This document shows, piece by piece, positions 36,772 to 48,340 of a stretch of DNA of 64,000 nt. The position numbers and the translations under genes were made by a program. The stretch's first letter is position 1; the number at the start of each line of letters is the position of its first letter. Source of the stretch: Nelumbo lutea (lineage: Eukaryota > Streptophyta > Magnoliopsida > Proteales > Nelumbonaceae); the NCBI GenBank assembly GCA_022828595.1, contig JAKGHH010000007.1:64840727-64904726 (forward strand), in the 5' to 3' direction. The notes under the pieces were generated by a model. The model saw only the letters and a program-made list of their open reading frames with translations, was not told the DNA's origin and searched no databases.

Positions 36772-38063
36772 GTGTGCCTAATGAGACATAAGTTTGAGTC
36801 TTTTTAAAAGTTCAAAGAATTCTAACATGAACTTGATAAACGGTTAGGGAGACAAATTAAATTCCTTCAATTAGATCAAGGAGGTGAATATCTCTCTAAC
36901 AAATTCAAGGACTAATTAAATGATAATGGGGTTATATCACAACTGTCTCCTCCGGCTACACGATAATTAAACGGTGTATTAGAGAGAAGAAATAAGATTT
37001 TATTAAATATGATCCAATCACTCATCGTCCACTCAATGTTACATATCCTTTTGGGTGCACACTTTAGGGACTATGATCTATGTGTTAAACTGGATTTCGA
37101 CTAAGTCAATTCCTAAGATTCATTATGAGATTTAGACTGCCAAGAATCTAAGTGTTAGACACTTTAAGGTATGGGGTTGTTCAACACACATTAAAAGGAT
37201 AACTACAAACAAACTGAAGTCCAAAACCAGTCATTGCCTATTTGTAGGCTACCCTAATGAATACAAAATCAGGATTTCAATAAGGGATTCATTCATTTCA
37301 AACATGGAGTTACTCTCTCTAAAGGAATGTCACCTAAGACCCTGAGGAGATAAAGGACATGAGAAAGGTTCCCTATGCCTTTGCCATAGGGAGTATCATG
37401 TATGCTATGTTGTGCACCCGACTTGACATTACTAAGATTATTAGTATTAAGTAGATATTAATCCAAACCAGAATAAGAGTACATGACAACTGTGAAGAAC
37501 ATATTAAAATACCTATAAAGGACTAAAGCCTATTGTCTTGTCTTCGGTGGAAGTTCACTACAAATGGTTGGTTATATAGATATAAACTTTTAGCCTAACA
37601 TAAATGATAGAAAGTATATATTTGGATATATCTTTATGTTGGGATCCTATGTGGTCAGTTGGAGAAGTAACAAACAAGAGTTCATAGTAGACTCCACGAC
37701 CAAGACTGAGTACATTGCCGTAAGTGAGGCTGCTAAGGAAGCAGTTTGGATAAAGAAATTCATCTAAGAACTAGGAGTTGTACCACCTAGCACATCACCC
37801 ATTTTACTATTGTGTGACAACACTAAAGACATTGCTCAATCCAATGAACCAATAACCCACTCGAAGTCAAAGCACATAGAGAGGAAGTATCACATTATAC
37901 GGGTGATTGTTGGTAAATGAGACATTCAAATTCATAAGGTAGCATCATTGAAAAATGTGGCAGACCCATTTATTAAGTCACTGAAACAAAAAGTGTTTGA
38001 AGGACATTTGAATAATATGAGACTGAGCCTAATACCCAATTGGACCTAAGTGCAAATGGGAGT
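36772..38063 (+). mobile_element. copia relic, copy 2 (integrase to LTR start)
   Basis: Starts with CLMRHKFESF, the same integrase point as copy 1, continues with LDQGGEYLSNKFKD and SPPATR, skips most of the reverse transcriptase, then RNase H (YIDIN, YVVSWRSNKQEFIVDSTTKT, AVSEAAKEAVWIKKF, KHIERKYHII). It ends with a purine tract and an LTR start TGTTAGATAG at 38064. Stops throughout. Confidence 0.7.
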
Positions 38064-38440
38064 TGTTAGATAGTGCATGCCTTTAGTTTCAATCAGATTG
38101 ATATACATAAACATTTATCAGTAAATGAATAAAGTACATAATTGTTTTATGTTGAAATTTGTGTGTTTTGTGAGTTACCTGAAAATTATACTTGAATTGG
38201 CATAAAGGAAGCTAACCAAATGCTCATAACCAAACTAATTTCAAATCCTCAATTTATTAAAGAAACTACAAGAAGAGGGAAGTCTAGTAACAACATTTTA
38301 TCTTAAAAAGATAGTGAAACAAAGTTCAACTTATTGAAGTCAAATCAAGTTATCCCAAGGATGCTACCTCCTATGCAGGTGTGAATTAATCTAACTATTT
38401 GTTTTCAATTTAAAACACAACTCTCTCTTCCCTACACTTT
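38064..38440 (+). repeat. LTR start of the copia relic
   Basis: TGTTAGATAGTGCATGCC follows the tract AAATGGGAGT. The right LTR border was not found; the sequence merges into non-coding DNA. Confidence 0.4.
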
Positions 38441-38447
38441 GCTCAAA

Positions 38448-39300
38448 TCAGTAGCCAACACCTAAGAGTGAGGATCTGCATCTTATTTTAGACCCGTAGA
38501 GCCATTTATTCCAAAGGGGGAATCTGAAATCTACCTTCACAACAATTAAGTCACGACTGATCTCAACACAAAGATCGAGTTGGGACAATCCAGCCTTGAA
38601 CCCAAATCCCTTCAACCGCTTAACAAAAAGGACTCTTAAGGACATTAGTTCAGCATCGCCACTCGGTGATCCAACTGTTAGATGCGATCTCCTGTCTGGA
38701 CCCAATTGACCAAATTTGTATCCAAGCTTAACCCATTCATTTGGCCTAGACCCTAACATAATGACCACCATAGGAGTCTTTCTCATAAATTGATGTAAGA
38801 GTTGGTACAAAGAGAGAACTTCTTTGTGCTGCCATGAGTTCAATGGGCACTTGGATCACCCAAAATTTGGAATAACCAACTCAAGGACCCCAATTCCTTT
38901 ATGGCTTGTTTAAGGTTCCTCAAGAAGTAAGCTAAGCCAAACCAAGAAGGATAAATAGGAACAGCAATAGGTGTCACCCCTTCTTCTCGTTTCTGAAATT
39001 AGTTTGTATCCTCTCCAAGACCAATTAGAGATAAGGCAAAGGAGAGCACCCATGTTCAAAGGACCAAATCCCCCAACAATCAGAATGCCAGTCACCCTCT
39101 CAGCTAAGGTCAAGTAGGTTTGCTATTTCTGTAGGCAACCATGGCCCTAACAGAAGTTGCAGCATAGTTCAAGAGCCAACAGCAGTTGGAAACCGATGGG
39201 GATCCATAAACAAAAGCAAGTCTTCAAAAGTCCAAACCCAAAATAGGTATATGGGGTCTTCTACCTCCCTGAACTAGAATTTCAAAGCCTCAAACTATCT
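38448..39300 (-). other. Unrecognised coding-like block
   Basis: The reverse strand holds a 131-codon frame (38843-38448) with GSRPNEWVKLGYKFGQLGPD, GSPSGDAELMSLRVLFVKRL and LDLCVEISRDLIVVKVDFRF, and a 67-codon frame (39113-38910). Composition looks more gene-like than its neighbours, and it is not a retroelement domain I know. It could be a pseudogene or a 3' part of a transcript whose 5' end is near 40570. I assign no function. Confidence 0.3.
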
Positions 39301-39805
39301 TGTAAAGCCAATCTTTTTCAAATTCTCATTTTAGTTTTTTCTTAAAAAAAATCCCTTATTTTCTCATCCCACTGAAGTATAGGGTATCAATCTGAAAAAA
39401 GAAACTCATCTAGATGCTACTACTATTCCCTTTACCCTTCCTCCTCTTATTACTTTTTCTCTTTTTTTTATTATTATTTTTTTTTATTTTTGAAATTCAA
39501 AAGCTGATGTTCTAATGAAAACTTAGGTTCTAAGGTATGAAATTCAAAACTGATCACTCATGTAGTTAGCCTATCATTTACATTGATCAACAATGGTCAT
39601 GAAATATCAACGCAACAGTAATTTGCATAGGCCAAGTAATAAAACCACTTCCTCCTTCCTCATCTAATCATACATCCATAACAAAAGCATTAGAGAGCGT
39701 GGACAGAGAAGGCTATATGCATCGCTGCCCCTGAGAAAGGCTAAAAACCAGAAATGCAAGTAAATTTCTATCCTCCATTGAGCAGCTCAACTCAAAATTT
39801 GTACC
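39301..39805. other. Non-coding, low-complexity stretches
   Basis: TTATTATTTTTTTTTATTTTT-type runs (39440-39500) and otherwise unassigned sequence, possibly intronic to the minus-strand block. Confidence 0.35.
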
Positions 39806-40076
39806 TAAGGCTGTGTTTGGTTGCAATGCAAATAAATTTATACTGATGCAAAACTATGGCAGTGTAAACGATTTGAGTGTAAATTCTGACCTATTTTTGT
39901 TTCAATTTTTAGCTTATTTTGTTGATTGTAGTACAAATGAAGTAAATTAAGACAAGAAGCAAAATAAAGTAAAATCCAAAGCAAAGTTAAACCAGAATTT
40001 GCATTTTTTTTTCATTTTCCCTTCCATGCATTTGTACTAGTGCAAATAAAATTGCACTGCAACCAAACGAGCCTAA
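39806..40076. mobile_element. Tourist-type MITE with TAA duplication
   Basis: A 265-bp element (39809-40073) with ends GGCTGTGTTTGGTTGCAATG and GCACTGCAACCAAACGAGCC, inverted repeats of about 20 bp, flanked by TAA (39806-39808 and 40074-40076). These are the features of PIF/Harbinger-derived Tourist elements. No coding capacity. Confidence 0.75.
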
Positions 40077-41240
40077 AGGGAGGCTAGTCATTGCAAATTT
40101 TGACTTCTTGATGATGTACAAGCTCAAATGAATTTTTTATTTTCTTTCTCTATTTCTTTTTTTTTTTTTTTTTTTTGAGAAGAACAGAGTTAGTTAGCAT
40201 GATTAACACAGGTCCAAACCTCAAACCTGATAAGTAAATTTTCTGCAAAAATCCAAAACTAGAAACCCTTCCTTCTCAAGCAAACTCTCAACAATTTCAA
40301 GAAAGAACCATTCTCGTTTTAGTTGAGAAATTAAAATAAGAGAGATGGGGAATCAAAGGTTATACTAATTAGCTTACAACTGAAGGCAAGCTTTCGTGGA
40401 CTGGAATAGCAGCAATCAAAGGAAAACCCACTTGAGCGAGCCCTAAATAGTGAGAACGATAGCGATGGGAGTGATCGTTGGTGGTATTGCAAAGTCCTAA
40501 CTGAGAAGAAGGGAGAAGAAGAAAACCCTAATTGAGAAGAAGATGAGAGGCAAATTGTTGAAGCATCAAAGTTTAATCTTTAAGTCGAGGATCATTGGTT
40601 AACCTTCGACCCAACCCCACCTTGACCCTTTTCCCTCGACCCTAATGGGTCACTCGGCCAGTGTTGATCGACCATTAGAATGGGTGGGTTGAGTGGGTTA
40701 AATGGATTGGGGTCAGAATTGCCAGTCCTAGTTAACAATCCATCTATACCTAGAGAACCAATATAAGCTAGAATTGCATTTAGCCAAATCTAATACTATA
40801 ATAGATTCGAATGACAACCTCTAGAAACTTATTTGGGGATAAAATAACAGCTATGATTATATTATCCAGAAACTATAGCATATGAGAGATTATTTCAAAC
40901 TCATAATCTCAAGCCAAGCACGACTAGACTACAATGAGGTCATGAACAACATGCAAAGATGCTATGAATTTTATATTAAAGATAACTTTCAAGCAAGGCA
41001 AAAGAGATTCTCATACTAAAAGCATAGGAGATACCAAATCCTAAATAAAAAAGTATGAATTATTTGCAAATCAAGAACAAAAAACTAAGCTACTAATCAA
41101 TATTACTGCTCTTAATCAGAAATAAGGCTTAAAAAACACACTACTACAAAGAGAAAAAGAAACTAGACTAACTCTTGATCCTAATAAGAAAAAAGAGAGG
41201 GAGACCAATGACACTCACATAACTCTCAAAATGTCTCCAC
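40077..41240 (-). other. Non-coding; possible 5' UTR/promoter of minus-strand block
   Basis: A T-run at 40149-40175. The reverse strand at about 40570-40400 reads like a plant 5' leader (CTTCTTCTCAATTAGGGTTT, pyrimidine-rich), which may begin a transcript running left. 40600-41240 is unassigned AT-rich sequence. Confidence 0.25.
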
Positions 41241-42019
41241 TGGAGTCGTCAATCTGTGAATGTTGGAAAAATCCCGATAATTCACTTCATGGCCAATCAG
41301 ATGGAGTCACCACCCATCAAAATAGATAACTGGGAGTGATGGGCCTCCTAGATTTATATTCATAAATAAGTTGTGACTCCATACTAATCGCCCTAGGCAA
41401 ACAAATCTGGGTAAGTTAAGAAAGAGAGAGGGAAAGGGTTAGGCACTCCTCTCTCTTGTCGATGTGAATAATGGAATTCCCTCATTGATTTGAGCTCAAA
41501 ATTGAATACTCGAGTCCATCTAGACGCTTGAAAGGAACATAAATACTTCTATCTCCACCTCTTGACGAGCCCCCCTTTTGGATGAAAGGGCCTGGGCAAA
41601 AGGACGGGAGATTCCCTCACCCCTTTTCTAACAAACCCCCACCTTCGGACTCAACTAGCTTATCTAAAAAGATAGAGAAAGAAGCCTGAACCTCTCAAAT
41701 GCCAAAGAACGTTGATACTAGAAAATGAATTTAAATACACACAACAGAAGAGAACGATTTAACTATCAACCTAAAAAAACAGAAATAAGAAAAAGAAAAA
41801 CACCAGAATGATAATCAAGCCATTAAACCAAATAGGAACTATGAGGTAAAGTGATTGGTGAAGACCTCTACAAGGTTTAATCTCCTTGGAAAATGATTCC
41901 CGATCAAAGGTACATTGGTTTGTCTTCGAACAAAGGGATTGGTGAACACCAAGACACTAATGGTAGGATGTATTTGATGGAAGATAGAGCAAAAGAAGCT
42001 TCGCCTACTGAAAAATCTG
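41241..42019. repeat. LTR-like sequence (large gypsy type?), left of copia F
   Basis: Contains GGAGTCACCACCCATCAAAA and GGGAAAGGGTTAGGCACTCC, phrases reminiscent of LTR/leader sequence of large plant gypsy elements. Copia F inserted in it; the interrupted sequence probably continues at 46715. No borders or coding region identified. Confidence 0.35.
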
Positions 42020-42024
42020 AACAC

Positions 42025-42218
42025 TGTAAAAAAAGAGGATTTGATGGAAAAAGTAAAGAGAGTGTTTCATTCAATTGATTTAAATAGATACAAGATACAA
42101 GATTTTGGAAGTAGGGCACATGTCAAATAGTTTATTACAACTGACCAATGGCTTGGTACGTGGCAAGTAGTTTGTTACAACCAACCAACTATTTCGGTTA
42201 TGTACAGAGACTGTAATA
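42025..42218 (-). repeat. Copia F 3' LTR
   Basis: 194 bp from TGTAAAAAAAGAGG to GACTGTAATA. The reverse polypurine tract TGCCCCCTCAAGTTGG follows. Confidence 0.85.
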
Positions 42219-42224
42219 TGCCCC

Positions 42225-42615
42225 CTCAAGTTGGAGCATGGCTACAGATAATGCCCAACTTGGATAGAGCTATACTGAATTGATCCTTTCCTAGAGCCTT
42301 AGTGAAGTTGTTGGCCGACTAATTCTTTGTAGGGAGGTGGGAAGTGACTATGACTCCCGATTGAAGATGATGTCTAATAAAGTGGTAGTCAATTTCAATA
42401 TGCTTGGTGCGCTCATGGAAAACTGGATTTGCTGCTATGTGAAGTGTTGCCTTGTTATCGCAATACAACTCCATGGGTTGATGATGTTGCAAGCTTAAAT
42501 CTTTGAAAAGCCGATGGAAACATAAAAGTTCACTAATAGTCGCTGCCATGGAGCGGTATTTTGCTTTCGCTGAGGAGCGGGATACTGTACATTGCTTCTT
42601 TGATTTCCATGACAA
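42225..42615 (-). pseudogene. Copia F RNase H
   Basis: MSWKSKKQCTVSRSSAKAKY, then ELYCDNKATLHIAANPVFHE and TKHIEIDYHFIRHHLQSG. The usual SSAEAEYR is SSAKAKYR, so a catalytic glutamate is lost. A stop after LPTKN interrupts the C-terminus. Confidence 0.8.
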
Positions 42616-42639
42616 TGGAGAGTGACCAAGAGTGATGAA

Positions 42640-43790
42640 ATATCTTGTTGTGGATCGTCAGGTAAATGGATACTCTGCCCAATCAGAATCGCAGTAGGCA
42701 CACAAAACCATATCATTGTCGCTAATAGGTGAATGCCTTGATTTGGGCATGACTTCAAATATCAAACTCCAAGGATTGCATCCATATGCTGCTAACATGG
42801 TTTCCTCATGAATTGACTTAAAATGTGTACAGCATATGTTATTTCTGGCCGAGTAATGGTCAAGTAGATGAGCCTTCCCACCAATTGTCTGTTGCACTCT
42901 GGATTGTCAATGGGTGGACCTGCATCTGGCTCAAGACGATGTTGTTGCTCCATTGGAAAGGGACACGACTTACAGGCTATCATTCCAACATCTTGGAGTA
43001 TGTTGAGTGTGTACTTTCTCTGACATAGGAAGAAGTCATCATTTGTTCTTGAGACTTCGGTGCCCAAAAAGTATTTCAGCGGGCCAAGGTCCTTGATTGG
43101 AAAACATTTATGAAGATACTGCTTTAGTGCTACAATCTGAGTGGGATCACTGCCAACTATGAGTTGTGATTAAAAGACGTAAAGAGGGTGGTGTTAGTTG
43201 TGGACTGAGTGAATCCCCACTCTTTGAGGGCTCATGCTAAGGTCTGAAACCAATTTCTAGAGGCTTGCTTGAGTCCATAGATAAACTTATTAAGACGACA
43301 CACATGTGGGTTAGTGGAGTTGAGTAGACCTGGGGGGGGGGTTCATGTAAATTTCCTCATGAAGTTCACCATGCAAGAAGGCATTATTCACATCCATTTG
43401 ATATGTTTCCCACTTTCAGGCCGCAGCTAAAGCAAGTAGGCAAGGAACTGTTACTAGCTTTGCAAACCGAAGCATAAGTCTCACCATAGTCAACTCCTTT
43501 AGCTTGAGTATATCATTTGGCTACCAAACAAGCTTTAAATCGTCCAATAGAACCATCGGGTTTCATTTTGGTTTTGTAGACCCATTTGCACCCAATAGCC
43601 TTCTCGCCGGGAGGCAATGTTGTGAGGGTCCATGTGTTGGTATCTTGAAGGGCATTCCATTCAATTTGCATTGCTTCTCTCCAACAAGGGTATTTTTGGA
43701 CTTGAGCATAACTGATGGGTTCAAGTGAAATATTTGGGTTGTTGGAGGAATAATTGGACATGGGATATCGAATGGTAGGGTAGACAAAAT
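42640..43790 (-). pseudogene. Copia F reverse transcriptase
   Basis: Order: YPCWREAMQIEWNALQDTNT, GCKWVYKTKMKPDGSIGRFK, then the palm with frameshifts, including one at a 10-base G run (43332-43341), then KYFLGTEVSRTNDDFFLCQR and LVGRLIYLTITRPEITYAVH. At the expected YVDD site (about 43150-43190) the reading is degenerate, so the catalytic box appears lost. Confidence 0.8.
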
Positions 43791-44089
43791 TGAATAGATG
43801 AGATGGGGTGCACCTTGTCCTTGCTAGTCATGTGTTAATGGTGGTGGTATGTGAAACATTGTGGTCTGATTCGAGTTCATCCTGAATGGCTGGGGTAGGT
43901 TGCAAAACATTCTCAGTTTCGGATATGGCTGAAGTGGTTTGCTGGGTGCTACCGTGTCCCAATGTCTCTGGGTCTACATTTATGATCGGTAGTGGTATGA
44001 CTAGCCCTAAATCTGATCCATTCGCATCTTGCATTGATGATGTATTGTATGGGAATTGATTTTCAAAGAAGACAACATCTCATGAGACA

Positions 44090-45039
44090 AAGAATTAGTG
44101 TGTCAAGATTATAGAGTCTGTAACCTTTTCGGCCATGTGGATATCCAATGAACATGCATTTTATGGATCTTGAGGCAAATTTGTCATGTCCTCAGCAAAG
44201 GGTTCGTGCATAACAGGCACCCAAAAACTCTCAAATGATCATAGATGGGTGGCTTTTGGAAGAGTACTTCATAGGGAGTCTTGCCCGAGAGTACAAGTGT
44301 GGGCAAGTAATTGATGATGTGTACCGCAATGAGTGTACATTCCCCCTAGAAAGTAATTGGTAGACTTGTTTGAAATTTGAGGGTCCTTGCTGTCTCCAAC
44401 AGATGTATGTTTTCTTTCAACAACCCCGTTTTGTTGTGGAGTTTCAACACAGGATCTCTGATGCTCTGTCCCATGTTCATCTAAGTAAGAGAGTATAGGT
44501 TTAGATAAAAACTTTGAACCATTATCTGATCATATGCTCTTAATGGTAGTGTGAAACTGATTTTGCACAAGAGTCGAAAACATGACAAAATAGGAATAAG
44601 CCTTAGATTTATGCTTAAGCAAGTAAACCCATGTAGCTCAAGAAAAATCATCAACTATAATGAGAAGGTAATGGGCACCACTATGGGAAGGGGTATGATA
44701 ACCGCCCCATATATCACAATGAATTATTTCAAACAAAGAAGATGTATTACTATTGTTGATAGGAAAACTAAGCCTTGTTTGTTTGGCTCTGAAACAAGTA
44801 TCACAACATTTATTAGAAAGGGGTTCAATCTTCAAACCAGGTATTTTCGACAGCTGCGAGTAAGAGGCATGTCCCAATCTTGAGTGCCATGTCCAAGAAT
44901 TCTCAGTGGTGGAAGAGTGGAAGGCCACTGTTGTTATAGGTGCAGCATGGAAGTGATAGAGCCCATCATGCATGATACCCACCTCAATCAGTTTCCTGGT
45001 GGCTCGGTCCTGCAAAACGCAGAAGGTGGGAAAGAACAC
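44090..45039 (-). pseudogene. Copia F integrase
   Basis: Zinc-binding HSRLGHASYSQLSKIPGL and CDTCFRAKQTRLSFP, then IIHCDIWGGYHTPSHSGAHY, IVDDFS followed by a stop near 44638, SDNGSKFLSKPILSYLDEHG and CVETPQQNGVVERKHTS in other frames. The D-D-E residues can be followed. Confidence 0.8.
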
Positions 45040-45319
45040 TATGACATTCCAATTCTGATGTAATCTTGCTCATGGAAATCAAGTTACACTTAAAGCCTAG
45101 TACGTGTAACACATCCTTTAAGGCTATATCAGAGTTCAAGGGCACTTGTAGTTTAGAATCAACAGGTAATAGAGTACCATTGGGCAATAGGACTGGATTG
45201 CGATGACAACTTGGTCCAATCACATCTTCAACATGGAAAGCCATGTGATCTGAGGCACCACTATCAGTGAGCCAGGATCTTGAACTAACAAGGTTAATTG
45301 AGCCAGAAATCTTACCCAC
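44984..45319 (-). pseudogene. Copia F protease
   Basis: SRSWLTDSGASDHMAFHVED keeps the catalytic D-S-G and the DHM motif, then LKDVLHVLGFKCNLISMSKI. A frameshift follows. Confidence 0.75.
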
Positions 45320-45528
45320 AAAATTTGCAGATGTTGTAGTGATGAATTGATTATCACCACCAAGAAAGCTAACTAGTCGATGGTACTGTTCAATGGTTAA
45401 GCCTGGGACTAGGAACTCTGAGGGAATATTTGTTGTAGCTTGATTGGAGATAGACTGTTTCTTGGAGATGTTTTTGTTGTTGGATTTATTTCCGGTTTCC
45501 TAGTTCGATGGACAGCCGACAAGTTCAT

Positions 45529-45660
45529 AGCATTTGGCTTTCACATGCCCAATCTTTTTGCAATGTTCACAACATGGGTGAGGCCGGTCTTTCTATTGCT
45601 ATGGATTCTTGGATACAAATCCACTTGCATAGAAGGCTACACTTTCCATGGTTGGTGGTC
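45529..45660 (-). pseudogene. Copia F gag zinc knuckle
   Basis: The reverse strand reads CCEHCKKIGHVKAKCYEL, a complete CCHC knuckle (C-x2-C-x4-H-x4-C), which binds the RNA genome in the particle. Confidence 0.75.
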
Positions 45661-45691
45661 TATTACCACTTAAAGAAAGATGTTTTTCTTC

Positions 45692-46363
45692 TTATGATGC
45701 GAGTGCATAAACCTTGCTGACACTCAGCAATGGTTCCATGGTAAGAATATTGGATCTGATGGTGTTGAATCGTTCACCAAGTCCTAAGAGAAATTGATAG
45801 ACCCACTCCTTTTCTCTTTCGGCCAAGATGTCTTTTACGACACCACCGCATGAGCAATTAGGAGTGGACAAGTGCATAGAAATAGCATCCCACAGGCTTT
45901 TGAGTTTCGTATAGTATACTGCAACTGAAATATTTTCTTGGTGAAGCAGAGACAAGTCTCGTTGTTTTAGTTCAAAGACTCGTGGAGCATTTCCTTGTGA
46001 ATATTGGTCTTCCAAATCTTTCCATATATCTATGGCTGTCTCTGCATAGGCTATGCTTTCATGTAGACCCCTAGCTACTACATTAAAGAGCCAGGATATC
46101 ACCATGGAGTTGGATTTGGACCATGCAAGAAACTCACTGTGCTTCACCGGTTCTGGTTTTGAGATCAATCCATCCACGAAGCCAACCTTGTGCTTGCCAT
46201 TAAGGGCATTCAGCATTGCCCTTCTCCAGGTTGCATAGTTGTCTCCGTTTAGAGGGTAGGAGACTAGAACTGCTCTTGGATTGTCTGAAGGATGAAGGTA
46301 ATATGTAGATGCCTGATCTGCAATCATTCCTCCGACGATGTTGTTGGGCGTTAATGAGGACAT
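45692..46363 (-). pseudogene. Copia F gag
   Basis: ATG at 46363 opens a 223-codon frame: MSSLTPNNIVGGMIADQAST, VLVSYPLNGDNYATWRRAML, SNSMVISWLFNVVARGLHES and VYQFLLGLGERFNTIRSNIL. These are the DUF4219-like and UBN2-type gag segments. It ends at a stop (KVYALAS) before the zinc knuckle, which lies in another frame. Confidence 0.85.
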
Positions 46364-46503
46364 GACCGAGCGAGCTCAAGCAATTCTTGAAAAGAAAGGA
46401 AGTTTAAGCAGACAGATGTGATGAAGATTGTGACGAAAAGAACCTGTGATGATGTCTTGGTTTGGAAAAAGCTTGCAATGAAGCTAGGAATTTGTGATGA
46501 GAC

Positions 46504-46515
46504 GCTCTGATACCA
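46504..46515 (-). other. Copia F primer-binding site
   Basis: The reverse complement is TGGTATCAGAGC, directly next to the 5' LTR. Confidence 0.9.
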
Positions 46516-46709
46516 TATAAAAACAGAGGATTTGATGGAAAAAGTAAAGTGAGTGTTTCATTCAATTGATTTAAATAGATACAAGACACAAGATTCTAGA
46601 AGCAAGCCACGTGGCAAATAGTTTGGTACAACCGACCAACAGCTTGGTATGTGACAAGTAGTTTGTTACAACCGACCAACTGTTTCGGTTATGCATAGAG
46701 ACTGTAATT
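46516..46709 (-). repeat. Copia F 5' LTR
   Basis: 194 bp, TATAAAAACAGAGG to GACTGTAATT, similar to 42025-42218. The TG at its plus-strand left end is mutated to TA. Confidence 0.85.
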
Positions 46710-46714
46710 AACAC

Positions 46715-47370
46715 TAAGATGCTTCCCTGGTTTGACAGGACAAAAGGATCAAATCCTTGTACAATGCCTCCTATGTTCAAACTAGTTTCAACCCTTCTTC
46801 TTTTTGAACAAAACCTCTCTCTCTCTCTCAAACCCTCTCTCTCGTCACTTTGTTTTTTCCTCTCTCTGTGCACTCTTCACATTCTCTATCATGTTCTAAC
46901 ACGACAAACCCTCTTTGTTTTTCTTCTCTTGCTAGAACTCTCTCCCGCTCTCTCTCTCTCTTTCTCAACTCAACGACCCCTCTCTGTTCGCTATCTATCT
47001 TCCTCTCTCTAATTCTCTGGGTCCTTGAAGAGTTCTTCTCTCTCTTCACTCTCTCTTTCCTTCTTCGTTGAACCCTTCTCATTGTCCCCCTCTATCTTCG
47101 GAAAACCCCTCTCACCGATCCAATATGGGGGGATCTCCTCACATATTCCCCTCGACCCCCTTAGGACCCTCTCCTCTTAAGCCCCTTCTCATTCGACCTC
47201 TTTTCTTGGGATGGGTGCCTCCTATTTATAAGGAGAGGGAAGGGTGGTTTTTGTTGACTCTTAAAACAAATGGGGTTTTGGAAGTTTGGGATTTAGAAAA
47301 AAATGAAGGTTTCGTGACTTGGGGTTTGAAGGGTAATTTTGGATCGGGGGTAACTTACAAAGTTTAGATG
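46715..47370. repeat. LTR-like continuation with CT-rich tract
   Basis: A (CT)n-rich stretch spans 46815-47060 and generates Leu/Ser-rich spurious frames. CCTATTTATAAGGAG at about 47219 could be a TATA region. It continues the interrupted repeat left of copia F. Confidence 0.35.
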
Positions 47371-48340
47371 AAAGGGCAATTTGGTAATTTGCGTATCAGA
47401 AGATGATTGGGTAGTCTAGGGTTTGAAAGGGCTTGTTTAGAGGGGTATTTGGGTAATTTGGTCAAAGAGGTATTTGGTAATTTGGAATGGAAAATATTTT
47501 GGGAGTTAGGTTTGAGGGGTATTTTGGTAATTTAGAGGAAGGGGGATTTTGGTGATTTGGTCAAAGGGTATTTTGGGAATTTAGAGGATGGGTATTTTGA
47601 TAATTTAGTCAAGGGGCATATTTGGAATTTGATCAAGGGGTATTTTGAGAACTTAGAAAAGGGTTTTTTTTCGTAATTTGTAAGTAGGGTGTTTTGGGGA
47701 TTTGGAATGGAGGGCACTTTGGTCATTTGGTATGAGGGGTAGTTATGGTGATTTGAAAAGACGATAGTTTTGGATATTTGGCTTGAGGGATATTTTGGTA
47801 ATTTGGTTAAGGGTATTTTGGGAAATTAGGGGATGCGAGATATTTATGGGATTTGGAAGTAGGGTATTAGGAATTTGGGATGGAGGGCATTTTGGTCATT
47901 TGGAATGAGAGGTAGTTTTGGTGACCTAAAAAGAGGATAGTTTTGGGTATTTGGCATGAGGGGTATTTTGGTAATTTGGTCAAGGTTATTTTGCTAATTT
48001 AGAATGGGATATTTTGGTAATTTGGGCAAGGGGTATTTTGGGAATTTTGGAAGAGAGGGTATTTTGAATATTTTGGAAGAAGGGGTATTTTGGTAATTTT
48101 GGCTTTGAGGGGTATTTCAGTAGTACTAATCAAGGGGTATTTTGGGAATTTAGAAGGATGGGATATTTTGGTAGCTTGGTTAAGGGTATTTTAGGGATTT
48201 TAGAAAAAAATGGTATTTTGGAAATTTAGTTGAGGGTATTTTGGTAATTTGGAATCTAAGATATTTTGGGAGTTTGGTCTAAGGGGTATTTTGATAATTT
48301 GGAAGAAGAGGCATTTTGGTAATTCTAGTATCAGGTGAGA
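47371..48340. repeat. Minisatellite, GGTATTTTGGTAATTTGG type
   Basis: About 970 bp of imperfect head-to-tail repeats with a core like GGGGTATTTTGGTAATTTGG, alternating with GGTCATTTGG and GGGAATTTAGA variants. Unit length varies, so the array is old or evolves by slippage. Confidence 0.8.

Larger units (their letters stand above)
42025..46709 (-). mobile_element. Ty1/copia element F
   Basis: 4,685 bp with two 194-bp LTRs (42025-42218 and 46516-46709) and the 5-bp duplication AACAC (42020-42024 and 46710-46714). Minus-strand order: PBS, gag, zinc knuckle, protease, integrase, reverse transcriptase, RNase H. The plus-strand right ends GTAATA/GTAATT show an unusual TA/AA instead of TG at the 5' LTR end. 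Frames are interrupted, so it is inactive. Confidence 0.9.

Noticed and set aside
46719..47367. Leu/Ser-rich frames as small secreted proteins
   Set aside because: They are produced by a CT repeat in LTR-like sequence, on both strands and in several frames.
47371..48340. CRISPR-like array
   Set aside because: Repeats are imperfect and contiguous without unique spacers, and the DNA is plant nuclear; it is a minisatellite.
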